A stretch of DNA of 64,000 nucleotides, from positions 10,704,744 through 10,768,743 of the forward strand of contig CM055759.1 in the NCBI GenBank assembly GCA_029465975.1, given 5' to 3'. Made by a program: the position numbers and the translations under genes. The notes under the pieces were generated by a model. The model made no database searches. It was not told the origin of the DNA and saw only the letters and a list, made by a program, of their open reading frames with translations. Below, piece by piece: positions 9,588 to 19,999 of this stretch (the first letter of the stretch is position 1; the number at the start of each line of letters is the position of its first letter). Source of the DNA: Dallia pectoralis (taxonomy: Eukaryota > Chordata > Actinopteri > Esociformes > Umbridae).

Positions 9588-11266
9588 AGGGCAACTACAC
9601 CGAAAAAACATATTTTTTCTCACTTATCGTGGTCACTTATGTAGTAGAAATGTGAAAGCATTTTTGAAATTGGTGCCATCTATGCAGAGAAAAAGATTAA
9701 AATGTGTTTTTGGCTCATGTGGATGAAATACACCAAATCCCAGAATGCACTTGTTTCGCTGCTCTACGAGTCCACTCCCAAGCCACGCCTACCGGCTCGA
9801 GAGGGCAGGCAGAAGGGAAGGCTAGCTACTAGATAATTGACTCGAAAACAGAAGACACCGGTTAACATGAGTCTCCGTGACGAGTGTCTTGATAAAGTAA
9901 TTTAAATACTAGCCTTGCGTTGTACCGGGATGTACATCCAACACAAGGAAAGGACATGTAGTTAGTTCCATCGTTTTCCCGTTGAACATTTAGAGCGGTG
10001 CAAACAGTGGCTGCGGGCTATCAACCACCCCAAGTTTCGAGAATATTTGTAATTAATAAAAGTATATACATTTCTTCATATTTCCCTGTACTCTTTTGTA
10101 AATCAAAGTAATACATTATAAACTTTAAACTTTTATTGTTTTTAAACATAATATAAACAATTTCACACTCATAGCTCTTCCAGAGCTTCAGCAGTTTCTT
10201 GATAGCCACACTATTGTCCGTCACAAGCTGGAAATCTCTGTCTGATGTCCTGAACAACACAGGCAGGCAAAACAAGATGATATAGCCTTTCCCCAGTCTC
10301 TCTCCTTGCAGGACCCATTCCACGAAATGACGGTAGGCTGTTAGGCGATATTGTCTGAAAAAAATAAGCACAACGTTAGCAACGCAAGCTATTTGCACCT
10401 ACAATAGGCTAGCTAGCATATATGTAAATATAACCGATAGCTCAGCTAACTGACGTGAACAACAAATAAATACTCACTTATACTGAATCGTCCGTTTGTC
10501 CCTGCGTGCTTTGGCTGGCGTTTCCAATTGACCTTCGGAATCCTGAAATAAGTTTCAAAAACTCGTGTGGATCAAAGCTGGGGTGCTCTATTACGCATGC
10601 TGCCGGTCCCGTTTCTAATGGAGATTCAGTTATTTCTTCAAGAAGAAAATGGCTGAAATTCGCAACAGCAGCAGGACTCTATCTGTGTCCATAGGCGCAC
10701 AGCGAGAGCACTGGCACCACCAGTCCGCCCCAGCTCGACTCTGTACGGGCTCTTCCTCATGACCGCCAGGCAAGCTTCGCTCCTCTGCAGCAGCAGCCTC
10801 TTGTTCCTCCGTCAACCGCAACTGTGTTTCGCTGTATTGCGGCTCGTACAGGCAGCCACGAACATCGGATTCGCGCAACAGATCTTCAAAATCCCTTTCT
10901 TCCATTTCGTCTTCAAAATTACTTTCTGCCATTGTGTTTAGTCTAAAACTCACATTTCTCCCTAACGCTTAGCTCCAAGATGGCTGACAATGTTTTGAAA
11001 ATCTGTGACGAGGCCCCACCCCATGTGGGCTGGTTGAAAAAATGCGGAAGTAGCGTCTACTTCTGTCTGTAGTTTACAGCCTCTTGTAAAAAATCCTCCA
11101 ATGATGTAAAAATCGTCATTTTACGTCATTGGAGGATTTTTTCCTGACCTAAAATCAAGATATCGCTCTTATCAGATGAAGTTGAGGGGTGGGAGGAGGG
11201 TCATTGGAAAATACTACCATTTGTCTACTGATACAAAGCTAAATGCAAAATCGGTGAAGTGGCTCT
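9588..11266 (-). mobile_element. TTAA-flanked DNA transposon with P2X7-like gene (Kolobok-like?)
   Basis: The element is flanked by TTAA at 9584-9587 and 11267-11270. Its ends are imperfect inverted repeats: AGGGCAACTACACCGA on the left against AGAGCCACTTCACCGA read inward from the right (13 of 16 match by eye). TTAA targets occur in the Kolobok and piggyBac superfamilies. The AGGG-type tip is more like Kolobok, but no transposase is present and the class is uncertain. The only coding content is a broken two-exon gene on the minus strand. A palindromic pair, TCCTCCAATGATGTAAAAAT and its inverse, lies near 11094-11142. Confidence 0.7.
10135..10953 (-). pseudogene. P2X7-like zinc-cluster protein, two exons, frameshifted
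   Basis: On the minus strand the frame starting at 10953 reads MSFRLNTMAESNFEDEMEER, then LLRESDVRGCLYEPQYSETQ, an acidic and alanine-rich stretch, and ADWWCQCSRCAPMDTD near 10685. The WCxCxxC cluster and the following C/E-rich text, GPAACVIEHPSFD in another frame (about 10600), and QYRLTAYRHFVEWVLQGERLGKG near 10270-10360 are the hallmarks of the P2X7 C-terminal-like domain common in fish repeat-derived genes. A likely intron separates the parts: GTGAGT near 10479 and TTTTTTCAG near 10357. At least two frame breaks (after CAPMDTD and after GERLGKGY) and a stop near the end show it is dead. Its role is unknown; I infer it travelled with the surrounding TTAA element. Confidence 0.7.
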
Positions 11267-11460
11267 TTAAATAACAAACATAATCACAGAATCTAAACCT
11301 GCTGTGCCAATTCTAATCACCCACATCTGATTCAGGTGTGAAAGTTGTATAAGTTATACAAACGCTCAAAGTTATATAAGTGTCTCAATTACCTCCTAGC
11401 CCACTAGATGTCCTCAGTTGAGCAGTAATCGTGACAACATGTTCTTGTGTGTCTCCACAG

Positions 11461-11630
11461 GCTCCACTGCCTCTGTGCGGTCCCAGCCGGACGAGGACTC
11501 CAAGCATCCGTCTGTTCCCTCGGACATCTTCAGACCCATCAGTCCTCACAGCCTGTCGGACTCAGAGAACATACCCCGACTCCCTCCCCCACGACGCACA
11601 CACACACTCTGCCGCACCCTCCGCAGACAG
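11461..11630 (+). CDS. cacna1g: cacna1g exon (SVRSQPDED...LRRQ)
   Basis: Fourth visible exon, 170 bp, after GTGTCTCCACAG and before GTGAGACA. The first two bases complete the glycine codon split by the previous intron. The reading is GSTASVRSQPDEDSKHPSVP followed by SDIFRPISPHSLSD, PRLPPPRRTH and RTLRRQ, ending in phase 0. It matches the SGSVLSVHSQP ... PKLPPPGR ... RPLRRQ part of mammalian CACNA1G in order and spacing, with divergent linkers. It is intracellular tail sequence rich in S, P and R. The upstream intron boundary is unusual because a transposon end (11436) lies 24 bp before the exon. Confidence 0.94.
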
Positions 11631-11650
11631 GTGAGACACGCGCATGCAAA

Positions 11651-11674
11651 CACACACACACACACACACACACT
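11651..11674. repeat. Short (CA)n microsatellite
   Basis: About 12 CA units shortly after the donor of the exon ending at 11630. Confidence 0.85.
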
Positions 11675-13429
11675 CGATGAAACCAATGCATTTTATTGGC
11701 AATGATGGAATGTCTTTTTCTCCTCCTGTTTCTGTTCTGTTCTGATGTGATTTTCTTCGTAAACTTCCTCTCTGTTCTCCTGGCTCTCATTCTGTTCTTA
11801 ATGCTGTCCATCTTCTCTCCCCTGTACCTCCCTTCTTCTTGTGTGTTGTGCGTTACTAATTTCTCCGTCCTCAATGCTTTCCACCTTCTATTCATACCCA
11901 ACCTGTCCTATGTTGGTCTGTAACAGAGTCTAGCTCTACAGCCACCAGACCCAAAGCTCCTGGTGAAACATAGATACTCCTGTTCCTGAAACAGATCACT
12001 TAGCACAGAACCTTAACTCCCAAATCTCTAACACTGAGCTTGGACACTTATACACACTTACACACACAAACATTTGTATTTAGCCTCTACTTCCCCTTCC
12101 TGCTCCCAACACACCTACTCGGTGTGTCACCTGACGCATTGCATCTCATCTGGGTTACTGTCGTGGCTAGCAACGGGCACAGAATGGCTAGACTGTGGCT
12201 AGACTTTGGTCTCATAGAAATGAGGAACAATATTGCTTAAGAATATCTAGGTTTATTCCAAGTAAACACTGGTTGTCTGATTGATAGAATGTATATAGTC
12301 AGAAATATAGTCAGTCTGCCTACAGTACATCTTACACTGTTATAACTCAGGGTTAAAATCTGAATTGTGTGTTCTTCTATATTTGTCTATATATTTTATA
12401 TGACAGTTTTAAATTACCTTTTAGGCCTTCTTGAGCAAGATTGGGACTGTATGAATATAAACATTATTGTTGATTCTGTAGTTAGTTTTCCAAAAAGTGG
12501 AAATACATTAATACACTTTATGTGACACAAAGAACAAGATAAAAATCACAAATGTACAGTCACAAATGGGTTTTTAATGTATGAGGAGTTAGCTTAACTG
12601 TAGAATTGCTAATATAATGGTGATGATAGTGTGGCTTGGCTATACAATGGTAGCCCACTAGATGTCAGTGTTGTCACATCATCCATACTGTCTGCTGTGA
12701 CTCCCAAATCCACTCAGTCATGATATTCTCAGTCATGTCCTTATTTTCCCAACTCTAAAATGGCCTCCTTTTCTTCTCTCTGTCCATATATTTTCACGTA
12801 AAAAAAAACAGATCTACAATCTCATATTGCAAAAGATAAGGAAAGGAGGCTATGTGAGACACTTGGAACTTTTATAGTGTCATTGTTTTAACTAACAGTT
12901 CCTCTCCTGTAGCTACACACAGACCCAGTAGCCTCTGCCCTTGGTCACCCTCTACAGCTCCACCTAGTTTATTTTGGTTTGTGGTGTGTACGGTGACTGG
13001 GTCATAAGGACAGAGGGTATTGGTGGTATTGTGTAAGGCTCAGAGTTCAGTCTACCAGCCCCTTAACTCCAAATACTTGTTCTGATAACAGGGAGTTAAC
13101 AGTAGGAACTCACTCAGGGCAACTGTGGTTCTACCCGGTGCTCTAGATAAAACAAACTGCAGCCACTTAATATTTTTGATACTTTGATACAACAACATTT
13201 TATTTTTTCATCTGGACCTTGTGCAAAAAACATGCAACAATTTACTTAACAATTTATTCCACAATTTTTTGAGGTTTCAACATTTCCGGGGTGTTCGACA
13301 AGGTATTAAGAGCATAGTGGTCTAATGGTGAACTCTGACCTTCACTCCTATTGGTTATCTTCATCCAGTCTCCCCCACACTAACCAGTCTCCCCTTTTCA
13401 ACCATTTCATTTCCCTCTACTCATCCTGT
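11675..13429. other. Last cacna1g intron, no feature recognised
   Basis: Ordinary AT-rich intron with short pyrimidine runs. I see no exon with both splice sites and no clear transposon ends. Confidence 0.45.
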
Positions 13430-13875
13430 GTCTCTCTCTCCCCCTGCCTCACCTCTCCCCCTCACCTGTCTCTCACTCTCTCACTCTCTCACCTCTCCCT
13501 CTCTCCCTGCCACTCCTCTCTCTCTTACTCTCTCCCTGCCTCACCTCTCACTCTCCCCCCCTCACCTCTCTCTCTCCCTCTCTCTCCCCCTCACCTCTCT
13601 CACTCTCACTGCCTCACCTCTCTCCCTCTCTCACTCTCTCCCCCTCACCTCTCTCTCTCTCCCCCACCTCTCTCTCTCTCTCACTGCCTCACCTCTCTCT
13701 CTCTCTCACTGCCTCACCTCTCTCTCGGTCTCTCCCCCTCACCTCTCTCTCTCTCCCCCTCACCTCTCTCTCTCTCCGCCTCACCTCTCTCTCTCTCCGC
13801 CTCACCTCTCTCTCTCTCCCCCTCACCTCTCTCTCACTCTCACTGCCTCACCTCTCTCTCACTCTTTGTTAATGC
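13430..13875. repeat. Pyrimidine-rich minisatellite (CTCACCTCTCTCTCTC)
   Basis: About 440 bp of almost pure C/T made of variable units built on GCCTCACCTCTCTCTCTC and CCCCTCACCTCTCTCTC, unit length roughly 20-30 bp. It sits about 95 bp upstream of the acceptor of the terminal exon. The long Ser/Leu/Pro open frames across it are low-complexity artefacts. Confidence 0.93.
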
Positions 13876-13968
13876 CTCCCTTTCCCACACCTTTCTTTTT
13901 CTACCAAACTCTCCCTCACTTCCTCGTCCTTCCTAATCCATCTCTTCCCGCCACCCTTCCTCCACCAG

Positions 13969-14979
13969 GTGGCAGTAACTAATGACTCTCAGGAGGTCCT
14001 GTGTTCTGACGGAGGGGAGGGTGAGGAGGGGGTCCTCAATGTAGCTTCCCTAGCCCTGCCTGTTTCTTCCTTCTCATCCGCCTTTTCCTCATCATCCCAT
14101 CTTCATCAGCAGCCTGTTCTCCGGTTAGTCCCTGCCACCCCAGGGGCATCCCCTCAACCATTGTGCCCAGGCAGTGTCCACACTCAGCAACCTTCCTCAC
14201 ATCATGACCAGCACACCCTCCACTCCTCCCCCACCTCACCCCCACACCCCCTGCACCCCGCTCGCCTCTGGAGACAGGAAGAGGCCTCAGCCGACCAGGA
14301 AGTGTCACTCATCACCCGGGCGGGGCGGACAGGGAGCAATGATGTCATCGGAGTTGGACTAGGGTTAGAGATCGGAGGTCTACAGGGCAGTTACCCTGGT
14401 TTTCAAGGGGTTCTAAGTGAGGCACATCAGGGGGTTCTAAGTGAGGCACATGGGCCGTGCCTGAAGCAGCTGAAGAGGTTCCACAGCGCTGACACCCAAG
14501 GGCGGAGTTTCCTAGCAAGCAAGCCACGCCCCTTGTCCTGGTTGGACGATCCACGGCGCCACTCGGTGGAGGTGTGCTCGTCCATAGAGTCCAGCCCCCA
14601 GCGCAGCACCACGTCCACATCCTCAGGGTTTGTGTCCCGAACAGACAGTCTCCAGGTACAGTCCCACACGCCCATCCAGAACCTGCCCTCTCCTCGGCGC
14701 AAGAAGAAAATGAGCCCCCCGTGTATTTCAGTAGACCCCCCTGACGGTCTGGAGCCCGAGCTTGGCCTCCATCCTGGCAGTATAGGGGGCCTCGGGATGT
14801 CCCCTTCCTTACCCAGCCGGGATACCTCCTGTCTGAGGAGACGCGCTCCATCCAGTGACTCTAAGGACTCCTTCGACCTGGGGACAGGGGAGGGTATGGG
14901 CCAGGAGGCTGGGGTGCCCGGCCCAAAGCTGTTGACCTTGCCCAGCTACTCCTTTGATAAGACAAGCTCAGATCACTGA
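13969..14979 (+). CDS. cacna1g: cacna1g terminal coding exon with stop codon
   Basis: Last coding exon, 1011 bp, after CTCCACCAG, giving 336 codons and the stop TGA at 14977-14979. It begins VAVTNDSQEV. Blocks shared with the mammalian alpha-1G C-terminus, in order: LKRFHSADTQG (mammal: KKCYSVEAQ), RPLSWLDDPRRHSVEVC (mammal: RPTSWLDEQRRHSIAV), SPRRKKKMSPPCISVDPPDG (mammal: RPKKKLSPPSITIDPPE) and CLRRRAPSSDSKDSFD (mammal: CLRRRAPSSDSKD). The protein ends FDKTSSDH. A fish-specific low-complexity insert lies between about residues 20 and 130, with two tandem copies of GVLSEAHQ/G near 148-160. The tail is cytoplasmic; this part carries modulatory rather than pore functions. Confidence 0.96.
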   Translation: MAVTNDSQEVLCSDGGEGEEGVLNVASLALPVSSFSSAFSSSSHLHQQPVLRLVPATPGASPQPLCPGSVHTQQPSSHHDQHTLHSSPTSPPHPLHPARLWRQEEASADQEVSLITRAGRTGSNDVIGVGLGLEIGGLQGSYPGFQGVLSEAHQGVLSEAHGPCLKQLKRFHSADTQGRSFLASKPRPLSWLDDPRRHSVEVCSSIESSPQRSTTSTSSGFVSRTDSLQVQSHTPIQNLPSPRRKKKMSPPCISVDPPDGLEPELGLHPGSIGGLGMSPSLPSRDTSCLRRRAPSSDSKDSFDLGTGEGMGQEAGVPGPKLLTLPSYSFDKTSSDH

Positions 14980-15970
14980 ACCCTAACCCGCACACAAGGA
15001 CGTACACACGCGTGCACACACACACACACAAACGCACAGATAAACAGACTAAGCACGCACACACACACAGACGCACACATTGAAACACACGATGCACTTG
15101 GTGTGTCCGTGATGTTGATAGTCCTAGTTATAACGCTGTCTAGAGTAATTATGGTCAAACCATCCTGGGTTTTATTGGGCATCAGTGCAGTACTGTCGTA
15201 GTGTGTCCAATCCTTGTCTTTGTATTGTCGTACTGCCTAAACAACGAGAGCGTGAACACGCACAGCGTAACCGGAGAAGAAACGCTAAGAAAAAAGACTG
15301 TTTCTCTTCCACCGCGCTCGCACGCCATTGGCTGTAAGTCGACCCCATGACCTCTGGAGTGATGTCAGCACCAAGGACTTTGAATAGCACCCCCCGGTGG
15401 CCGCTATTGGGACTGCTCGGTGTTAGACAGTGGAACTTCGCCCTCACGGGCAACAGCGGAGGTATAAAGCAATATGAACGTTTTAGAGACACTATTTTCT
15501 TAAATTATTGGGCCATAGTGTTTGTACAGAATGTAGATTTTTTAATTTCATGATATTTTTTATTTTGGTGTACTTTTTTGTGATGCCGTTTATTTTATCC
15601 CATGTTTGTCTTAATGTTCCATAAGTGATTGGTTTGGTCATTAGTTTTATTTTTTTCCACCATAGGGACATTTTCTAGCATTCTTGATTTGCTGAGGAAA
15701 GTAAGAATTTTTCAAAGTGCTGAGAATCATGTATTTGTAGGAATAATATATATACAAAAACAACTCATTAAACTGAGCTTGGATTTTTAAGCACAATAAG
15801 ACTATTTGTGGTTTGAATGTTGGAATCATATTGACAGAAGTAAATGTAATGTTGTACATGACAATATAACAAAACTTTTGTTTTGATATGACTGAATCTT
15901 AAACAGATGGCTGAGATTCTTCGTCATCGTTAAGTGTTTTGCCTTTCCCTTTTCCAAAAAAAACCCTGAT
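14980..15970 (+). other. cacna1g: Probable cacna1g 3' untranslated region
   Basis: Sequence following the stop codon. It holds a CA-rich stretch (15001-15080) and becomes AT-rich towards 15900. I find no canonical AATAAA on the plus strand. ATTAAA at 15767-15772 and a TATAAA near 15463 are weak candidates for the polyadenylation signal. The 3' end cannot be fixed from sequence alone. Confidence 0.5.
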
Positions 15971-16214
15971 AAGACTTACACCAAAAGCGGACCTTGGTAC
16001 AAAAGAAAAATGCCTTAATTTTACACAAACATTGCTACCAAGCTACCTAGCTAGTTCAATACCAACATAGAATATTGTGCGAACTGCCACGCTGCTAATC
16101 TTTGCAAGAGAAGCTAGCTGTCCGTTTTTATCATGGTAGCTCAAATAAGAGCTAGCTGTAGCCACTTTTTACTGTCAGAGAGAAGATTTACAGCTTAAGA
16201 AAATATTTTCGCCC

Positions 16215-19200
16215 TTCATCTTCATCTTCATCTTCAACCGCTTATCCGGGGTCGGGTCGCGGGGGTAGCAGCTCTAGCAGGGGACCCCAAACTTCCCTTT
16301 CCCGGGCAACATTAGCCAGCTCTGACTGGGGAATCCCGAGGCGTTCCCAGGCCAGTGTGGAGATATAATCTCTCCACCTAGTCCTGGGTCTTCCCCGAGG
16401 TCTCCTCCCAGCTGGACGTGCCTGGAACACCTCTCTAGGGAGGCGCCCAGGTGGCATTCTTACAAGATGCCCGAACCACCTCAACTGGCTCCTTTCTATG
16501 CAAAGGAGCAGCGGCTCTACTCCGAGTTCCTCTCGGATGACTGAGCTTCTCACCCTATCCCTAAGGGAGAGGCCAGCCACCTTTCTGAGAAAACCCATTT
16601 CGGCCGCTTGTACCCGCGATCTCGTTCTTTCGGTCATGACCCAGCTTTCATGACCATAGGTGAGGGTAGGAACAAAGATTGACCGGTAGATCGAGAGCTT
16701 TGCCTTTCGGCTCAGCTCTCTTTTCGTCACAACGGTGCGGTGAAGCGAATGCAACACCGCCCCCGCTGCTCCGATCCTCCGACCAAACTCCCGCTCCATT
16801 GTTCCCTCACTCGCGAACAGGACCCCGAGGTACTTGAACTCCTTCACTTGGAGTAAGGACTCATTCCCTACCCGGAGTAGGCACTCCACCGGTTTCCTGC
16901 TGAGAGTCATGGCCTCAGATTTAGAGGTGCTAACCCTCATCCCAGCCGCTTCACACTCGGCTGCGAACCGATCCAGTGAGTGCTGAAGGTCACCGACCGA
17001 TGAGGCCATCAGGACCACATCATCCGCAAAAATCAGTGATGTGACCATCAGCCCACCGAACGGAAACCCCTCCCCCCATGACTACGCCTTGATATCCTGT
17101 CCATGAATATTACAAACAGGATTGGTGACAAAGCGCAGCCCTGGCGGAGGCCAACCCCCACCGGGAACGAATCCGACTTACTGCCGAGAACACGGACACA
17201 GCTCATGCTTTGAGCGTACAGAGATTGGATGGCCCTGAGAAGAGACCCCCTCACCCCATACTCCCGCAGCACCTCCCACAAAGATCCCGGGGTACCCGGT
17301 CATACGCCTTCTCCAGATCCACAAAACACATGTAGACTGGATGGGCATACTCCCAGGCCCCCTCCAGGATCCTTGCGAGAGTAAAGAGCTGGTCCGTGGT
17401 TCCCGGCCAGGACGAAAACCGCATTGTTCCTCTTCAATCTGAGGTTCGACTATTGGCCGAACCCTCCTTTCCAGCACTTTGGAGTACACTTTACCAGGGA
17501 GGCTGAGGAGTGTGATACCTCTGTAATTGGCACACACTCTCTGGTCCCCCTTTTTAAAGAGGGGAACCACCACCCCGGTCTGCCACTCCTCTGGCACTGT
17601 CCCAGACTTCCATGCAATGTTGAAGAGGCGTGTCAACCAAGACAGCCCTTCCCCACCCAAAGCTTTTAGCATTTCTGGACGAATCTCATCAGTCCCTGGG
17701 GCTTTGCCACTGTGGAGTTGTTTGACTACCTCAGCGACTTCCCCCAGGGAAACTGACGATGACCCTCCATCAGCCTCCACCTCTGCCTCTGTACTAGAGG
17801 GCGTGTAGGTCGGATTCAGGAGCTCCTCAAAATGCTCTTTCCAGCGCCCGATCACATCATCAGTTGAGGTCAACAGTGTCCCATCCTTACTGTACACAGC
17901 TTGGATGGTTCCCCGTTTTCCCCTTCTGAGGTGCCGAACGGTTTTCCAGAAGCATTTTGGTGCCGACCGAAAGTCCTTCTCCATAGCTTCTCCAAACTTC
18001 TCCCACACCCGCTGCTTTGCCTCTGACACGGCAGCGGCTGCAGCCCTTCGGGCCTGTCGGTACCCTGCAACTGCCTCCGGAGTCCCCAGGGCTAGCATAT
18101 CCCTGAAGGCCTCCTTCTTCAGCCGGACAGCTTCCCTGACCACCGTGGTCCACCACGGTGTTCTAGGGTTACCACCCCTTGAGGCACCTAGGACCTTGAG
18201 ACCACAGCTCACCGCCGCAGCTTCAGCAATAGAAGCTTTGAACATTGCCCACTCAGGTTCAATGCCCCCAACCTCCACAGGGATGCCTGAAAAGCTCCGC
18301 CGGAGGTGTCAGTTGAAGATCTTTCGGACAGGGGCCTCCTCCAGACGTTCCCAGTTCACCCGCACCACCCGTTTGGGCTTACCTGGTCTGTCCAAAGTCT
18401 TTCCCCACCCTCTGATCCAACTCACTACCAGATGGTGATCAGTTGACAGCTCTGCCCCTCTCTTCACCCGAGTGTCCAAAACATGCGGCCTTAGATCAGC
18501 CGATACGATCACAAAATCGATCATTGACCTTCGGCCTAGGGTGCTCTGGTACCATGTACACTTATGCGCCTCCTTATGTTCGAACATGGTGTTTGTTATA
18601 GACAATCCATGACTAGCACAGAAGTCCAATAACAAACGACCGCTCGGGTTTAGATCAGGGAGGCCGTTCCTCCCAATCACGCCTCTCCAGGTGTCTCCAT
18701 CGTTGCCCACATGTGCGTTGAAGTCTCCCAGCAGAATGATGGAGTCCCCTACTGGAGCCCTATATAGGACTCCCTTCAGGGTCTCCAAGAAGGCTGAATA
18801 CTCCGAACTGCTGTTTGGTGCATAAGCACAAACAACAGTCAGAGTTTTCCCCCACCACCCTTAGGCGTAGGGAGGCAAACCTCTCATCCACCGGGGTAAA
18901 CTCCAACACCGCCGTGCTCAGACGTGGGCTCGTGAGTATCCCCACACCAGCCCGCCGCCTCTCACCCTGGGCAACTCCAGAGAAGAACAGAGTCCAACCC
19001 CTATCCAGGGGTAAGGTTCCAGAGCCACGGTTGTGCGTAGAGGTAAGTCCCACCAGATCCAACTGGTATCGCTCCACCTCACGCACAAGTTCTGGCTCCT
19101 TCCCCCAGTGAGGTGACGTTCCACGTCCCCAAAGCAAGCTTCTGCCGCCCGGGTCTGATCCGTCGAGACCCCCCACCTTCACTGTCACCCATATGACAGC

Positions 19201-19575
19201 GCACCCGACCCCTGCGGTTGTTCCTGTGAGTGGTGGGCCCACAGGATGGAGAGGAGAGAGATGCCACGTATCTCGTTCGGGCTGTGCCCGGCCGGGCTCC
19301 GTGGCAAACCCGGCCACCAGACGCTCGCTTTCGAGCCCGCCGTCTGGGCCTGGCTCCAGACGAGGGCCCTGGGCTTCCTCCAGGCAGGGTCTCGCTCCTT
19401 TTCCCTCTATCTTTCATGGGGTCTTGGTGAACCATTCTTAGTCTGGCCCCTCGCCTGAGACCACTTTGCCTTGGGAAACCCTACCAGGAGCATGAAGCTC
19501 CAGACAACCCAGCCCTCAGGTTCATAGGGGCACACAAACCTCTCCACCACGTTAAGGTGATGATTCCCGGGGAGG
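16215..19575 (-). mobile_element. Rex3 (RTE-clade) LINE, 3361 bp, near full length
   Basis: Non-LTR retrotransposon in minus orientation with a 12 bp target duplication ATATTTTCGCCC at 16203-16214 and 19576-19587. The 3' end is a GATGAA repeat tail, as in Rex3. Two segments match the published Rex3 PCR primer sites as I remember them: GGTGACAAAGCGCAGCCCTG near 17123 and ACCACCACCCCGGTCTGCCA near 17565. The 5' part has the short leader found in long Rex3 copies. The element encodes endonuclease and RT, but in several broken frames. Confidence 0.9.
16242..19317 (-). pseudogene. Rex3 endonuclease/reverse transcriptase polyprotein, broken
   Basis: Read on minus, the order is: apurinic-type endonuclease with LGTWNVTSLGEG (near 19110), ILLGDFNAHVGND (near 18715) and STDHHLVVS (near 18435); then RT with PGTDEIRPEML (near 17690), ANYRGITLLSLPGKVYSKVL (near 17500), GLRQGCALSPILFVIFMDR (near 17130) and the catalytic FADDVVLMASS (near 17020); then a C-terminal RWFGHLVRMPPGRLPRE and RRPRGRPRTRW. 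It should make a nicking endonuclease and an RT for target-primed reverse transcription. The coding region is split over at least five frames, with breaks near 18800, 18300, 17350 and 17060, so this copy cannot make the whole protein. The last part (17048-16242, 268 residues) is intact. Confidence 0.9.
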
Positions 19576-19657
19576 ATATTTTCGCCCAAGATCCACAAAT
19601 AGACCAGCCAATGCCATAGCTGAGACGACCGATTGTGAAAAGCAGAACGCGGCATAC

Positions 19658-19994
19658 TGTCACGATCTGTCCAAGGTGTAGTGTGGGTAGCCATATGCAG
19701 AGCCGTATAATCCGTTTTATCAGGTTTATTATGTCCACAAAGTAAAACAAACCGTAAAACGGCGACAACAATGCTCACTGGTTTAAACTGAAAGGAAAAT
19801 GCGCATATCCTAATGCACAAACACTCACCCCTAACTCAAATGTGACATGGAACAATGAACAGCGACGAGTGACAACTAGCCATCCCCTTTATAGCCCAGT
19901 GATTACAAATCCCCAACAGCTGTAACCAACATAAACCAGGAAAGGGTGCACCCGAAACCAGACAGTGCAGTACCCTTACTCACCACTCGTGACA
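19658..19994. mobile_element. Solo LTR, 337 bp, with 5 bp target duplication
   Basis: Starts TGTCACGATCTGTCC and ends CACTCGTGACA, giving TGTCACGA/TCGTGACA inverted termini. It is flanked by CATAC at 19653-19657 and 19995-19999. It is related to the interrupted LTR at 9349-11436. No internal retroelement region is nearby. Orientation was not settled. Confidence 0.85.
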
Positions 19995-19999
19995 CATAC

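Larger units (their letters stand above)
9349..11436. mobile_element. LTR (about 405 bp) split by a nested DNA transposon
   Basis: The outer sequence starts TGTCATGTTCCAAGGTG at 9349 and ends AGTAATCGTGACA at 11436, with an exact 5 bp duplication ACATG at 9344-9348 and 11437-11441. Excluding the inserted element (9588-11266 and one TTAA copy) leaves about 405 bp with TGTCA...TGACA ends. It resembles the solo LTR at 19658-19994: both begin TGTCA, share a CCAAGGTGT motif near the start, a TTTATT stretch and an AACGGCGA(C/A)AACA motif. The last base lies 24 bp upstream of the exon at 11461. Confidence 0.85.

Noticed and set aside
13325..13982. Two Ser/Leu/Pro-rich plus-strand frames
   Set aside because: They cover the CTCTCT minisatellite upstream of the terminal exon and are low-complexity artefacts.
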